In this document: in pieces, positions 49,001 to 59,800 of the stretch | Layout: each line of letters opens with the position of its first letter | How positions within the stretch are numbered: the first letter of the stretch is position 1 | Assembly: GCA_014706295.1 (NCBI GenBank) | Contig: JACSVZ010000003.1 | Location: forward strand, 514,473 to 578,472 | DNA length: 64,000 nt | Direction of reading: 5' to 3' | Source: Lycocorax pyrrhopterus obiensis | Lineage: Eukaryota > Chordata > Aves > Passeriformes > Paradisaeidae | Notes under the pieces: model-generated | Seen by the model: only the letters and a program-made list of their open reading frames with translations | What the model was told of the DNA's origin: nothing | The model's database searches: none | Program-made: the position numbers and the translations under genes

Positions 49001-49559
49001 AGAGTCCCTGGGTCAGCAGGGAAGTGTCCATTGCTCCAGGCTCCTCTTCCCCCAGGTTGGGCTGAGATGAAGGGAATCACATCCCTGCCTGGGTTTAAGA
49101 AGTGATGCCCGGGAGCTGCCAGCAGACAAGAGTTTCCTTCCTCTCTGAATTTAAAGTCTGTTTCAAAGGCTGGGAATTCCAGGACCTGGACACATGGCAT
49201 AAATCAGCCCTTGGGTTCACAGGACGAGTGGACTCTGCTGGCAACAAGTGGGCTGGCTCCTCATGGAGGCTTCTCCTGCTCCATCCATCAGCCAGAGACC
49301 TGAGAAGATGGGGAAAAAATGAATTCCATGTAGCAGCTCCCTCAGCAAGGCAGCGAGGGGACACAAGCCGGGCTGGGGGGACACCGAGCTGGATGGAGAT
49401 GCCCGGGGGGGCTGAGATCCGTGGATACGGATGCACAGAGGCAGGAGGGAGGTAAGGAATGGGACGGGGGAGGAGGGGGAGCAAGGGAAGGAGGGAAGGA
49501 GGAGAAGGGCGGGCAGGGAAGCGGCGGCGGGGGGAGAGGGAAGGAGCCCGCGCGTGCCC

Positions 49560-49745
49560 ATCTGGGCGATGCATCACATTGAAATTGTCCCGCATTAAAA
49601 ATTCACCAGCCAGTGAATTTTCAAGGGATTTGTAGTAATTAGATGACAAAATGCTGGCAAATCTCAGGCTTGCCAAAGATGTTACTCAGGGGTCAAAGAC
49701 TCCACACTTTTGGCTGGGTAATTTGTAAGTGTCAATCACACTCAG
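49560..49745. promoter_or_regulatory. AT-balanced island with perfect hairpin
   Basis: A perfect 9-bp stem AAAATTCAC / GTGAATTTT (49598-49606 and 49613-49621) encloses a 6-base loop. It is followed by TTTGTAGTAATTAGATGAC and TGTCAATCAC, words that fit homeodomain and PBX-type sites. The left flank is a purine-rich CpG-containing stretch. Confidence 0.45.
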
Positions 49746-52080
49746 CCGTCAGAGGGAAAGGGGAGCTCCAGCGGCTGAATCCTAACGAAGTCCAAGGCTC
49801 CTGCCTGCTGTGCCCCCTCCTGCCGCCCCCTGGGCCTGCAGACCCCCAGCTGACACCGCACGGGGATGATTTGGTTCCTCATTTTTTAAATTAAAGTCAG
49901 AAACTTCCCAGGTTTGGTTTTCCAGCACGGATCCCTGGCGGGAGGAGCTCCGGCTCGGTGCTGCAGCTGCCTGGGGTGATGGGCTGGCCTGTTTTTCCTG
50001 CTGGGGGGCAGAGTGGGCTGGGACCCCCGCGGGGTGATGCCTCTGCAGCCCTGCACGGGTTCTTCTGCCGCGGCGTTGGGATTGCTCCTGGGACAGTCCA
50101 GGATGGGACGCTCCACCCCCCTGCTTCCCGGGGCTGACATACTGGGCTGAGTTCGGCGGAAAATGGAATTAAAGCAGCTCCTGCCTGCAATCTGCCCATT
50201 CCTGCCTCCCCTTTAGGTGTCACGGAGACCTTGGAGCCACCAGAGCCACCCCGTGGGTTGTCTCTGCCTGTGCTGGCTCTGTCGAAAAGCCCAGATTACT
50301 TTAGATCCAGCAGGACACTCCCAGCCCTGTGCTGAACCCCAGCTCACCCCACACACCCACCCAGAGCCTGGGGGAGAAGAGAAATTAAAAGGTTTTCTAT
50401 GTCATCAGCTTAAAACCAGACCCCAACATGCAAAAATTAATGCTTTGCCCAAAACACCAGGAGAGATCCCTGCCCCAGCCAGTTGTGAAGGCTCCAGTGT
50501 GGGCTCAGCCTTGCTGAGGCTGAGGTTAAGCCTGGGCTTTGCTGCCAGGTTTTGTGGTAGAGGATGGCTCTGAGGGGATGGCTGCCTACCCCAGATCTCT
50601 TGGGGAGAGATTTTTGCCTTTTGTGGTCTGGTTTCTAAGCTGATGAAGTAGAAAAGCTCTGGACTTCTCAGAGAGAAGGCTGCTAACAGGGGCTACAAAT
50701 CTCCGAAAAGATTTGGGGTCACCACACGTGTGACAGGCAGGAGCCTGCTTTTCTCTCCACCTTTCATGGCTTATAAAGCTGTCCTTGTTGCCCCTGCTGA
50801 ATCCCAGCTCCAGTTTTGGGCTGTGGGGGATGACTTAAGCTGTGGGGAAGGGACCGAGAGGTGCCACCCATCAACTCTGAGGTGCTGAGGCATCAAACAG
50901 CACCCATCACACCCCAAGGGAAAGCACTGCCCATCCCAAAGCCACGTCCCACCTAAAGAAGCCAAGTCACGAGGAAAATGGAGCTGAAGGAGGTTGGTTT
51001 GCTCCATCCCTCCCAGGGTGCTGGGAGCATCCTTAACCCAGTGGTGTGGGGAGGGGAGAGATGGGGGAAGGGAGGGAAAGGGCAGGAGGGAAGTCGCCTT
51101 TTGCTGTGGTTCGGTTGAATCCAGAGCCATTCCTTGCTGCAGGGCTGGGAGAGCTGCAAAGGGAGCTAAGCAGCAGCGTGGTGCTCCCCAGCCGCCTCAC
51201 AGAGGGGGGCTGAGGGGACTGGGAACGTGGCTGGAGGCTCCTCCTCCATTTCAAAAGTCATTTAGCAGCTGCAAACACCTTGCAGGAGCAGCCTTCCTCC
51301 AGCTCCTCATCAGCTGCACTTCCAGCTCCCACTGCACGTATTTAAATAGCCCAGACCATGGGCTGAGGTCTGCAGAGGGGCTTTTCCATGATTTCCTTCA
51401 TCCTCACTTGATCTAACAGTGCCTTCAGGTGCTGCTGGAGGAGTATTTGCTGGGAAGCAGCAGGGAAGGGCTCTGTCACTGCTCTGTCAGTGCTGGGCAC
51501 TTGGGGGCCATTCCCTGCTCACAGAGGTGTCCATGGGATGTTTCCTCCCCATCAGATGAAGCCCCCCAGCCCCACCCCGCTGCACCTGAACAGAGCTCCC
51601 ACCACCGCCCCGCTCGCTCCTGCAGGAGAAAATTAACCAGAAAACGCCAAATTTTAGTGAACACAAACAAAACCTTTTTCCCCCCCAGATCACCTCTCCT
51701 GACACCACAGCTCTCATCACCCTCCCACTCTGTCCCAGCAGCTTTGCTAAACCCTGAGCTGGGGATGATGTCACACATGGGGACATGATGACACTGGCTC
51801 TGTACCCCCCTAGTCCACCACGCTCCTGGGGCTGGAACAGAGAGACAAACCTAATTACATGGCACTAATTATGGCCTGTGGAACACAAGGACTGCGCTCC
51901 TGCAGGTCCCAGGGGAGGTGAGACCCTCCCTTCTCCAGGGTCCTTCCCATCTCCCTGCTCCTGTGCTGGCATCACTTCCCATTGTCACCGATTCAGGGCA
52001 CACCGTGCACAGCCCCTCAGCCAACGCCTGCTCCTGCTCTCTCTGCCTCCCTTCCCAGCTCCAGTTTGGGGTGAAAGCCT
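49745..52080. other. Intergenic sequence, nothing distinctive
   Basis: GC-rich to GC-moderate single-copy DNA. No gene, CR1 or clear motif cluster was recognised. Confidence 0.6.
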
Positions 52081-52165
52081 CCCTTATTAGCCAATTTGGA
52101 TCCCTATTTACTGTGAATTACTGAGCCTGATTATTATTCATGGCTGGCGAAGGCTGAGCTCTCAA
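52080..52165. promoter_or_regulatory. Short AT-balanced island
   Basis: TTATTAGCCAATTTGGATCC, TGTGAATTACTG and GATTATTATTCATGGC lie within 80 bp. The segment contains a CCAATTTGG near-palindrome. Confidence 0.3.
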
Positions 52166-53815
52166 GCCCGGCCATGCAAGGATTTCTCTTCCTCTCCAAT
52201 GCATGTGTTTAGGGAAAACAGGAGGCAGAGTGCCTCAGTCAGGGAAGCTGCACGCCACCTCCTCCTCGTCCTGCTGTATTTCCTGCTGAAGAAGGTGCTG
52301 GTGGCTGCTGGAATGTGGTGGTGGACGCTGGAATGTGGTGCCAAACACTGGTGGAGCTGTGAGCCAGGGTAAAGTCCAGATGTGTTGGAATATTGGTTCC
52401 TTCCCAACTCAGCTTCTTCTGGGATTCTGATTAAGGAGAAGCTCCCCAAATCTCCAGCCAGCATCCAAGCCAACTCTCTCAATTTGCATTTGCAAATCCT
52501 TCCTGAAGTCCAACCTGGGCCTCCCTCTGCAGATTCCAGGGTCCCTGGAGTGAGCAGCAGGCAGGACACAGGGGATGCGAGATCTTCCTGCAGCCCCGGC
52601 AAAGGGTGTGTGAGTGGCATTCACGGTGCTTGCTTGGCCCTTCAGTGCTTCCCAGACCTCATTCCATGGGACACACCTGGGAGGAAGCCCAGGCAAGGTG
52701 GGACTAAAGGGATGAGAAGAGCTGGAATTCCTGAGCTGTAGGCAGAGGGGCAGTGCAGTGGTGATGAAAAGAAACCACAAAGAGCTCAGAGATGCTGCCT
52801 GCCCGTCCCTGCCAGCTCTCCTGCCTCCTCCCCTGGGACAGGGAGGAAAACACAGATTGGTCAGGAGTTTTTCAAAGGGAACGAGTCACTTTGGGCACTC
52901 CCAGGGCACCGTGGCACAGCAGAGGGGCTGGCAGTGCCCAGCAAACCCAGGATCCCTGGAGATCCTCCGTGCCTTGCCTTGCTTTGCCGGCCGTCTCCGT
53001 AAGGAGATAAAAGCCCACACAGGCCTCTGGCAACAGGCAGCAGTGAGGGAGAGCTGCTTCTACATTAAAACCCCTTAACCCTCCCATTCAGTGAAAAAGC
53101 TGCATTTGAATAATATCCTAATCCAATTGCGGAGCTGGCCCTGGGGAGGGGGATCTGGAGGGTGCCTGGGGAGCAGCTGCTGCAGCTCCAGCTCTCGTCT
53201 GGCTCGCTGGGGTCTCACCCTGGATGGAGCTGTCACAACCTGACAGAAACCCAGGGACACAGGGCTTCAGCCTGGGCTCTGCAGGCCCCACAGGGACCTG
53301 CACCGTGCCCCAGCAGGCAGAACTGAGTGCCAACCACTGGTTTCAGCTCGCTGGTGGGGAGAGCAGGAGCTGAACACAGCCCAGAGACCCCAGAGCCCAG
53401 CTGGGGTGGCTGATCCCCAGCTCCTGTCTGCAGGGCCAGGGCTGATGAGCGACTCAGGCTTGGAGCTGCTCATCCTCTCTACCACCAGCACAGCCTGGGG
53501 ACAGCACTCCCACCCCAAAAGGGACACCCAGATGAGCATCACCCCCTCCCTGTGCCAGCTCTGCCCAGGGCAGCTGAGGGGTGACAGGCACACACGGTGA
53601 CACCGACCCTGGGGTGTCAAGAGCCAGAAAAGGAGCGGGACAGGGCTGCAGCTGATCCCAGCCCGGTTACAACAATCAGTGTGCAACCATCAGGTACGGA
53701 CAAAACCTTCCTGAGTAACAGAAAAGAAACTCTTTCCCCTCCCAAACCAAACAAGAGCATTGCAGCAGCACTGCCGAGGTTAAGGACCAGAGGGAGGCTG
53801 TTCCCAGCTTCAGCT
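52165..53815. other. Intergenic sequence, nothing distinctive
   Basis: GC-moderate single-copy DNA. A short tandem pair (GCTGGAATGTGGTG near 52308 and 52329) is present. No gene or transposon was recognised. Confidence 0.6.
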
Positions 53816-54125
53816 ACGTGGACAGGTAAGAGAGTTTGCATTATTTTATCATTAGGATTGTTTCAGATCAGGGGGAAAAAAAAAACCCAGGCAGTGGGGA
53901 GTGCTGAATTTCTGCAGAGCTACTTAAGTGATTGTTTTAATTCAGGGTAATTAGCAGGTGTGTGCTCGTTCTCAGAGAATTGCTGCTGTAATTTTAGGGG
54001 TGCAACGTGTGAGATTCTCAATACGTAACCAAGAAGTGGAGCAGGAATTAACTCCAACTGTTCTCCAGAGCTGGGATCAGCACTCCCATAATTAATGTCC
54101 AGGCACACATATATCTGTATACACA
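53815..54125. promoter_or_regulatory. AT-balanced island
   Basis: TTTGCATTATTTTATCATTAG, AGTGATTGTTTTAATTCAGG, GGGTAATTAGCAGG and CCCATAATTAATGTCC spread over 300 bp in unrepetitive sequence. A homeodomain TAATTAG core is present near 53949. Confidence 0.4.
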
Positions 54126-54309
54126 TACACAGCCCCCCCCGCTCACATCAAACAGATTTCCTTGATACCAAATTGCCTGAAAAATTAACCAATGTCAAAC
54201 TGCTCCACAAGATAAGTATCATTAAGGGAAAAAGAAAATCTTCATTATGTTTGAAGGTACCAGGGAAAAAAAACCCCCTCATGAATGTTTTCCAGCCTGT
54301 TCCCAGCCT

Positions 54310-54560
54310 GGGAAATAACATGTTTTAAAACATATCAAAGGGTTAAATTAATTTTCATTAAAATTTAAATTTGAGAAGGCTCCCTCTCTTCTTTCCTCCC
54401 TCCTCCCCCTTTGAACGTTTGACTGGCAACCATTTCATATTTCAATCTCGGCAGAACAAATTGAATTAGATGTTGAAACCAAACTCTGCTCTGTTCTCTA
54501 AAGCCTACATGCTCTGCTTGTGCTAATCCTTTTCGTCGCCGCTGCAGACCTCAGAGACAC
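54310..54560. promoter_or_regulatory. AT-rich island with 14-bp palindrome and TCF/LEF word
   Basis: A perfect palindrome ATGTTTTAAAACAT (54320-54333) abuts ATCAAAGG (54334-54341), a TCF/LEF core. AT-rich words (AAATTAATTTTCATTAAAA) follow, then AACAAATTGAATTAGATG near 54455. It lies about 1.8 kb beyond the RBM19 stop. Confidence 0.45.
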
Positions 54561-56342
54561 TCAGCAAGAAACCTGCCCTGCCACAAAAGACAATGAAGGG
54601 AAAGAGGGAAAAAAAAAACCCAGGAAAAAAAACCCCACAGGAAAATCCAAGCCCAACCTGCAGCGCTGCAGAGCTTTGCTGAAACCATGAGCTGGGTGAT
54701 GCTGGAGGACCCTGCCCGGCTGCTCTGTCCCTTGTGCTGGGCCTGGGCTGGTCCTTCACAGCCAGGGCGGTAAAACATCCCTGCTAAATCGGAATTTAAC
54801 TCAGCTAAGGCTGAAGCTCCCCTGCAGTGACCCCCGGGTGCTGAGCTGTGCCAGGGCTGGGGCAGGGGGTGGTGGCAGTGGGGAGCAGGGGCAGGAATGC
54901 CACTCACCAATGCCAAGCAAGAAAAGGGGAATGGAGCTCATCACCACTTCAGGTGACACTGCCACCCCCTCTGCCAGCGCTGCTTCCACACCCGTGCCTC
55001 AGTGTCCCCACCTGCTGCAGGGCTGCTGCTGCTGCTGTGCAGGACGAGGGTTTTACACCGCAGCCCTGAGACATCCCAAAGGGGTATCCCTGAATTCTGG
55101 TCTGTCCCCCGACTCAGCCCTGCCAGGTCCTGGCAGGAGTGGCTGGTGTGGGGTCTGGGAAGCCTCTCCGTGGCAGCAGCAGGGCTCTGGAGCGGCAGCA
55201 CAGTTTGGGGCACCAGCAAGGGGTGTCACAGCTCAGGTCCCTGAGCAGGAGCTCAGCGGGCTCCTGGGACTGCAGCCAGGGCCGTGCTGAGCCCTGTTTT
55301 GGGGATGGACACGTCTGCGAGCACAGGGCTGGGCTCCGAGCAGCGCCGTGGGTCCGGTCCCTCCTGTGCTCCTGCAGCCCCGCCCAGCCCCACCCTCGGG
55401 CTGCAGAAGGGGCTCACAGCACACACGCCTGGGGGCATCCCGGCATCAGAGCTGCTCCAGAGGGACAGATGGGATCCCAAAGCCCTGGCACCGCATGGAG
55501 CAGGCAGGGATGGTTTAACCCAGCTCAGATGCTGTGGCTGGTGAACAGGATTCCTATCAGACATCCAGGCTTTCCACCACAGCCACAAACACACACAAGG
55601 GACACCACGAGCCCGTCTCACCTCTCTTGAACCCACACAGGGTGAGCCTGGGGCTCTCAAAAAGGTGTGAGGGGCTGACAGGGCTGCAGGGTTTGACCTC
55701 AGGGGGCCATTTCATGCTGGCTCCCTCCTGCCATCCCATGTTTTCCAGCCTTGAGATGTCACTGCAAGGCACACCAAGGAGGAGCGATGCCAGCCAGGAC
55801 TCACAGACGTCGGGGTGTGGTGCCTTTGGAGGGAGAGAAGCCATGGAGGTTTTGGTGCTGGCAGGGAAAAGGCCTTTGCCCAACTGTCCGTGACATGGTG
55901 GCAGCTGCAGGGTGGTGTCCAAACGGGGACTTTGATTTTGTGGCAGCCCAGCTGTTGTCCCTCAGCCACAGGGAGGGACAGTTCACACCCTGACAGTGAT
56001 TCCTGCTGCAGCAGCAATGCTGCTGCCTTCCCCCGGGGGGATGCCAACAGCCAGGGGAGCTCACAGAGCACACCCAGGGCATGCCCTCACCTCAACATGG
56101 GGCCCAAACCAAGATCTGGGCTGGGACCGCTGGGACCACAGCCATGAGCCTGTGGGGTGATGGGGGAGAGGCAAAGGGTGGGATCCCCGCTTGGAGGCTG
56201 CTGAGCCTTTGGAATTGCACCTTCTCCTGCCCCTGGCGCTACCGGCCCTGCAGCTAGCCAGGACACTGTGACCCTTAGGGCCAGCTGTGCCCAGCCCGGC
56301 CCCACTGCCCCAGGACCCACCTCACCAGACCCCAGGCAGCTG
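54560..56342 (-). other. RBM19 3' UTR and 3' flank, end undefined
   Basis: This region follows the RBM19 stop codon on the minus strand. It should contain the 3' UTR, but no canonical poly(A) signal was found by eye within the first 1.5 kb, so its length is open. An A-rich stretch lies near 54600-54650. The rest is GC-rich with no recognisable repeat or gene. Confidence 0.4.
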
Positions 56343-56434
56343 TTAGATGTCCTCATCTTTGTTATCTTCCTCCTCTTCCAGGTGCTCCATGATTTCATTC
56401 AAAACCTCTGACCGTTTTTTCTTCTTCGGGGAGT
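56343..56434 (-). CDS. RBM19: RBM19 last coding exon (basic patch, acidic tail, stop)
   Basis: After a CTGGACAG acceptor at 56435-56442, with a C/T-rich tract upstream, the minus strand reads AC (completing Asp with the previous exon) and then SPKKKKRSEVLNEIMEHLEE, followed by an acidic end EEDNKDEDI and TAA at 56343-56345. The layout Lys-rich patch, short amphipathic helix (VLNEIMEHLEE), acidic tail matches the RBM19 C-terminus of other vertebrates, where the basic patch follows the last RRM directly. The two exons together encode the final 70 residues. The basic patch may help nucleolar retention; that is inference. The end of the 3' UTR is not resolved: no AATAAA or ATTAAA was seen on the minus strand between 54800 and 56342. 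Confidence 0.93.
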
Positions 56435-57114
56435 CTGTCCAGGCCCGGGTGGGAGCGAAGGGGGGAAGAAGAAAAGCAAAAATCACAACCTGGACCCACA
56501 CACAAGCACCTGGGAGGGGCTGAGGGGGCTGGAGGCAGCAGGACACCCTTCCAGGTGAAGGTATCATTTCCTTCTCCTCCCCAGCCAGGTCCTGGCAGGA
56601 GCTGGGATTCCAACACCTCCCACCTGTGCTTCAGTTTGGGAGCAAACAGCACCCAAACAGGTGCTGGTGATGCCAACCCTTCCTGCTGACCCCAATTCAC
56701 CGTGGAATTCACACATTCCCTGTGGAAAAGTGGCTGCAGGACTAACCAGGGGTTCATCCAGGCTCTTGGCAGGACACAGCCCCATCAACATCCTCGCTGA
56801 GACCACCCCATTCCAGTAGCCCAGCCCTCCTCCCTCACCTCGGGGGGTGATGTCCCTCCTGCCCCACACCACAGCACTGCCCTGTGACTCCCATGGCACA
56901 CAGCACCATGCACACATCCTTCCCAATGGATGCAGGAGAGGGGGGAACCCTGCTAGCACCTGAGGGAGCGTCCCGACCAGGCACCGAGGTGACGAAGCCA
57001 TTTGGTCCCTGCTCTGAGGCTGGCACCCTCCTTTACGCCGGGCAGGCAGTGCCCTCCCGGCAGGAGCCGTGGCACAGCCCCCTCTCCCCCCCGGCTCCCC
57101 AGCAGCACATGGAG

Positions 57115-57345
57115 AACAGCTGTTTAAATCCTGCTTTCAGACATCAAAAGCCTCGCCGGGTTTCTCAAACAAACAAACATACCATAGGACTAAAGAAAAG
57201 GTGTAAAATAAATAAATGGAACAAGCTGTGCATTTTCTTTTAGTATTACAGCTGCTGCGGGAGATAAACAACAAGTAAATGTCACAAAACATCAATACAG
57301 AAGAAATTAACCTGACAAAAGCTCACATCCCCCCCCCTCCGCCTC
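57115..57345. promoter_or_regulatory. Intronic island rich in forkhead-like words
   Basis: TGTTTAAATCC (57121), AAACAAACAAACAT (about 57167), TAAATAAATGG and GATAAACAACAAGTAAATG (about 57263) are spread through AT-balanced sequence. TAAACA and AAACAAA words fit forkhead sites. It lies in the RBM19 last intron, about 0.7 kb from the last exon. Confidence 0.4.
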
Positions 57346-58226
57346 CCCCCAACTCCCAACAATTTTGCATTTCTGGAGTTCCCATCTAATGATTTTATTT
57401 TTCAATTAATTCCTTGACAGCGAGCCAGAACCTGCCTCCCTTCTCCCTGGGGGCTGTGGGGACGGGCAGGGGGACGAGGGTGCTGAAGGACCCCGCTGCC
57501 CTCCCAGCACCCACCCCACTGAGCTCAGGGGAGCCCAGGGGGACACAAGGTGCCTCCCCAGGACCCTGCAGCAGCTCTTCCCAGTTCAGTCACCCAAAGG
57601 CACAAGGAATAACCCACCCTGGAGGAAGGTGCCAGCTCAGCAGTTCTCCCTCCCCTTTACTCTGCTCCCAGCTCTCCTGCTTTGGAATGGCATCAAACGT
57701 GGCCTCATCTCCCGAATCCATTGTAGGAGCTGCGTCCTGTACCTGCCACCCCTTCCCAACCAGACCCTGGCAGGCCCCACACGGAGATCCCGCAACGACG
57801 AGGCTGCACAGCCGAGAAGAGCTGGATACGGGATGCGGGGTGCACATCCTTCAGCAGAGCGGGACCTGCTGCGGCATGGGCAGGGGGCTGGCAGGGACAG
57901 TCCCCCCACTGCACCCCCAGAGTCACCAGCTGGGCCACGGGGAGCACCAGGAGCATCCCCCTCTTGTCTGACAAGGGGAAAATAAAAACCCAGGAGGGCG
58001 GGGAAGCGAATTGGTTCGACTTCCGTTGTGCTGCTCCAAGCTGGTTAAGGTTTGCCCGCTAACGATCCCATTTGCTTCCTTTAAACAATGGCAAAGCCGG
58101 CGGGGGTGGGCCGGGAGGGGGATTACCACGGGATTAGAACGTGGCAGGGCTGCGGATGCCACGCTAATCCTGCAGGGTTTTACTCTCCAGCTCCGGCATG
58201 TGTTTGCATTAGTTACAGATGCTCTC

Positions 58227-58275
58227 GGAAAAAATAAAAATTAAAAAAAAAAAAGAAAAAAGAAAGGAGGAAAAA
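58227..58275 (+). repeat. A-rich tract in RBM19 last intron
   Basis: A run of A with a few T and G interruptions precedes a GC-rich segment. No LINE or SINE body is attached, so it is a simple A-rich repeat. Confidence 0.7.
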
Positions 58276-58539
58276 GGGAGCCCAGGGGCTGGGAGGTGAG
58301 GGAGAAGGAAGCCGGGGGGTCTGCGGCCAAAGCAGGAGCGATGTGACAAAGGTGATGGCGGCAGGGAAGACTTTCCCAGCCCGCCTGGAGGATCGGGACC
58401 ATGCCTTCCCCGGCAAACCCCCGCTCCAGCAGCAACTGCAAATAACCAGGGAGGAGCCGCAGCGGGGCTCGGCTGCTTCACAGCCGCCCACAGCCCCTCA
58501 CGGCTGAACCCCCTCCTCACACACCTCCCTCACTCACCC

Positions 58540-58850
58540 TCCCTATAAAACCCTCCCGCAAGCCGTTCCTTCCCCTCCCGGCGTGGCGAAATTCCCCATC
58601 TGTCAGTTTAATTCTTTGATCGATGGCGAGGAGCGGGACGAGCGGCCCGGCACAGCTGGCTGCCCGCGCCGGGCCTGGCGGGCGGCCCGCGGCCCGCACC
58701 AACACAGGTCGATGGCAATTCAGTGCGAGCGGGAGCAGCTCCGGGACGCGGCCCCGCGCCCAAGGCGTGGCGAGCGCTCGCCGAGCGGCCCCCGGCTCGC
58801 CGTTCCTCCAGCCAGCCGGGCAGGAAAGGCGGGTGCGGCTGTCCCAGACC
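58540..58850. promoter_or_regulatory. TATA motif and CpG-rich patch in RBM19 last intron
   Basis: TATAAAA at 58544-58550 is followed about 30 bp downstream by CpG-dense sequence (GCCCGCGCCGGGCCTGGCGG, GGGACGCGGCCCCGCGCC) with an embedded balanced segment GTCAGTTTAATTCTTTGATC at about 58601-58620. The arrangement would suit a plus-strand promoter antisense to RBM19, or an intronic enhancer with a CpG island. Confidence 0.4.
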
Positions 58851-59489
58851 TTTGGGGAGCTGCGGTTCCGTGGTTTGGGGATGTGGGAGCAGTGCTGGAG
58901 TGCTCCTCCTGCACAGGGCACAGATGCACGGCTGCCCCAGGGCTGGCAAACCCAGCTGCAGGGCAGCCTTGGCCACAGAGCCGGAACAGCCACCCTGCTG
59001 GTTTCAATGGCATCAGCGAGCCTTGTTTTGCAAAGGCAGGATCCCTTGCCCAAGCCGGGGCCAGGATGCTGCTGCTGGCAGGGTTTGTCACCTGTCCCTG
59101 CCCTGCTGTGGCATTTGCCACAACCCTGCTCCAGGTTAGGGGCTGCTCTAGAGGATCCAGGGACAACTGTGGGCCAACCTTTCCCTGGCTTCTCCTTCCC
59201 ATTTTAAGAGTCACTACATTTATCCAGAGCAGCATCAAAGCCTCCCCTGTCCCTGTCCCAGCTCTCAGGCTCTGCAGCCACCTTGCAGCAGTGGGTCCCC
59301 CAAATGAAAAGTGGGGTGCAAACAAAACTCTAAGTGTTGTTTTTGTTTTTAATGTAAGACCCTCCTGCCCCAGGATGAAGAGCAGATACTCTCAGAAATG
59401 AGCAAAAAGCCTTAAAACTCACCCAGACTGTGCTGGAGCCAGCCTGGAGTGCAGGGCTGAGGTCCCAGGCCTCAGGGCTGGGCTGTGGC

Positions 59490-59800
59490 TTCACTCCTGA
59501 CAGAACTACTGAATCCACCCATGGCAGTCAGTGACCACTCCCGGGCTCCTCACTTTCTCCTGGAACATTACAAAGCCTCGGAACAAGCCATAAAGAATGA
59601 CCTGAAAACTACACAAAATGGGAAGGAGGCCTATTCCATTTTATTGCATCTATTAGACCTATTGAAAAGATGGCTCAGAAGTGGCTTGATTGCCATGACA
59701 AACGCCCGCATGGAGAAAAGATTTGGGAGAGCAGACCTCTCCTTCACAAATAACAGCGGAGGCCTGGAACTGGGAGCCCAATCTCTCTAAATGGTCTCTG
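59490..59800. promoter_or_regulatory. Long balanced-composition island in RBM19 last intron
   Basis: About 300 bp of unrepetitive sequence includes GAACATTACAAAGCC, TCCATTTTATTGCATC, AGACCTATTGAAAAG and CATGACAAACGCCCGC, quite unlike the GC-rich intron on both sides. An open plus-strand frame (59485-59790) crosses it, but no domain was recognised. It most resembles a deeply conserved non-coding element. Confidence 0.45.

Noticed and set aside
57985..58070. tRNA-like GGTTCGAC word
   Set aside because: No matching cloverleaf arms or A-box at the correct distance were found.
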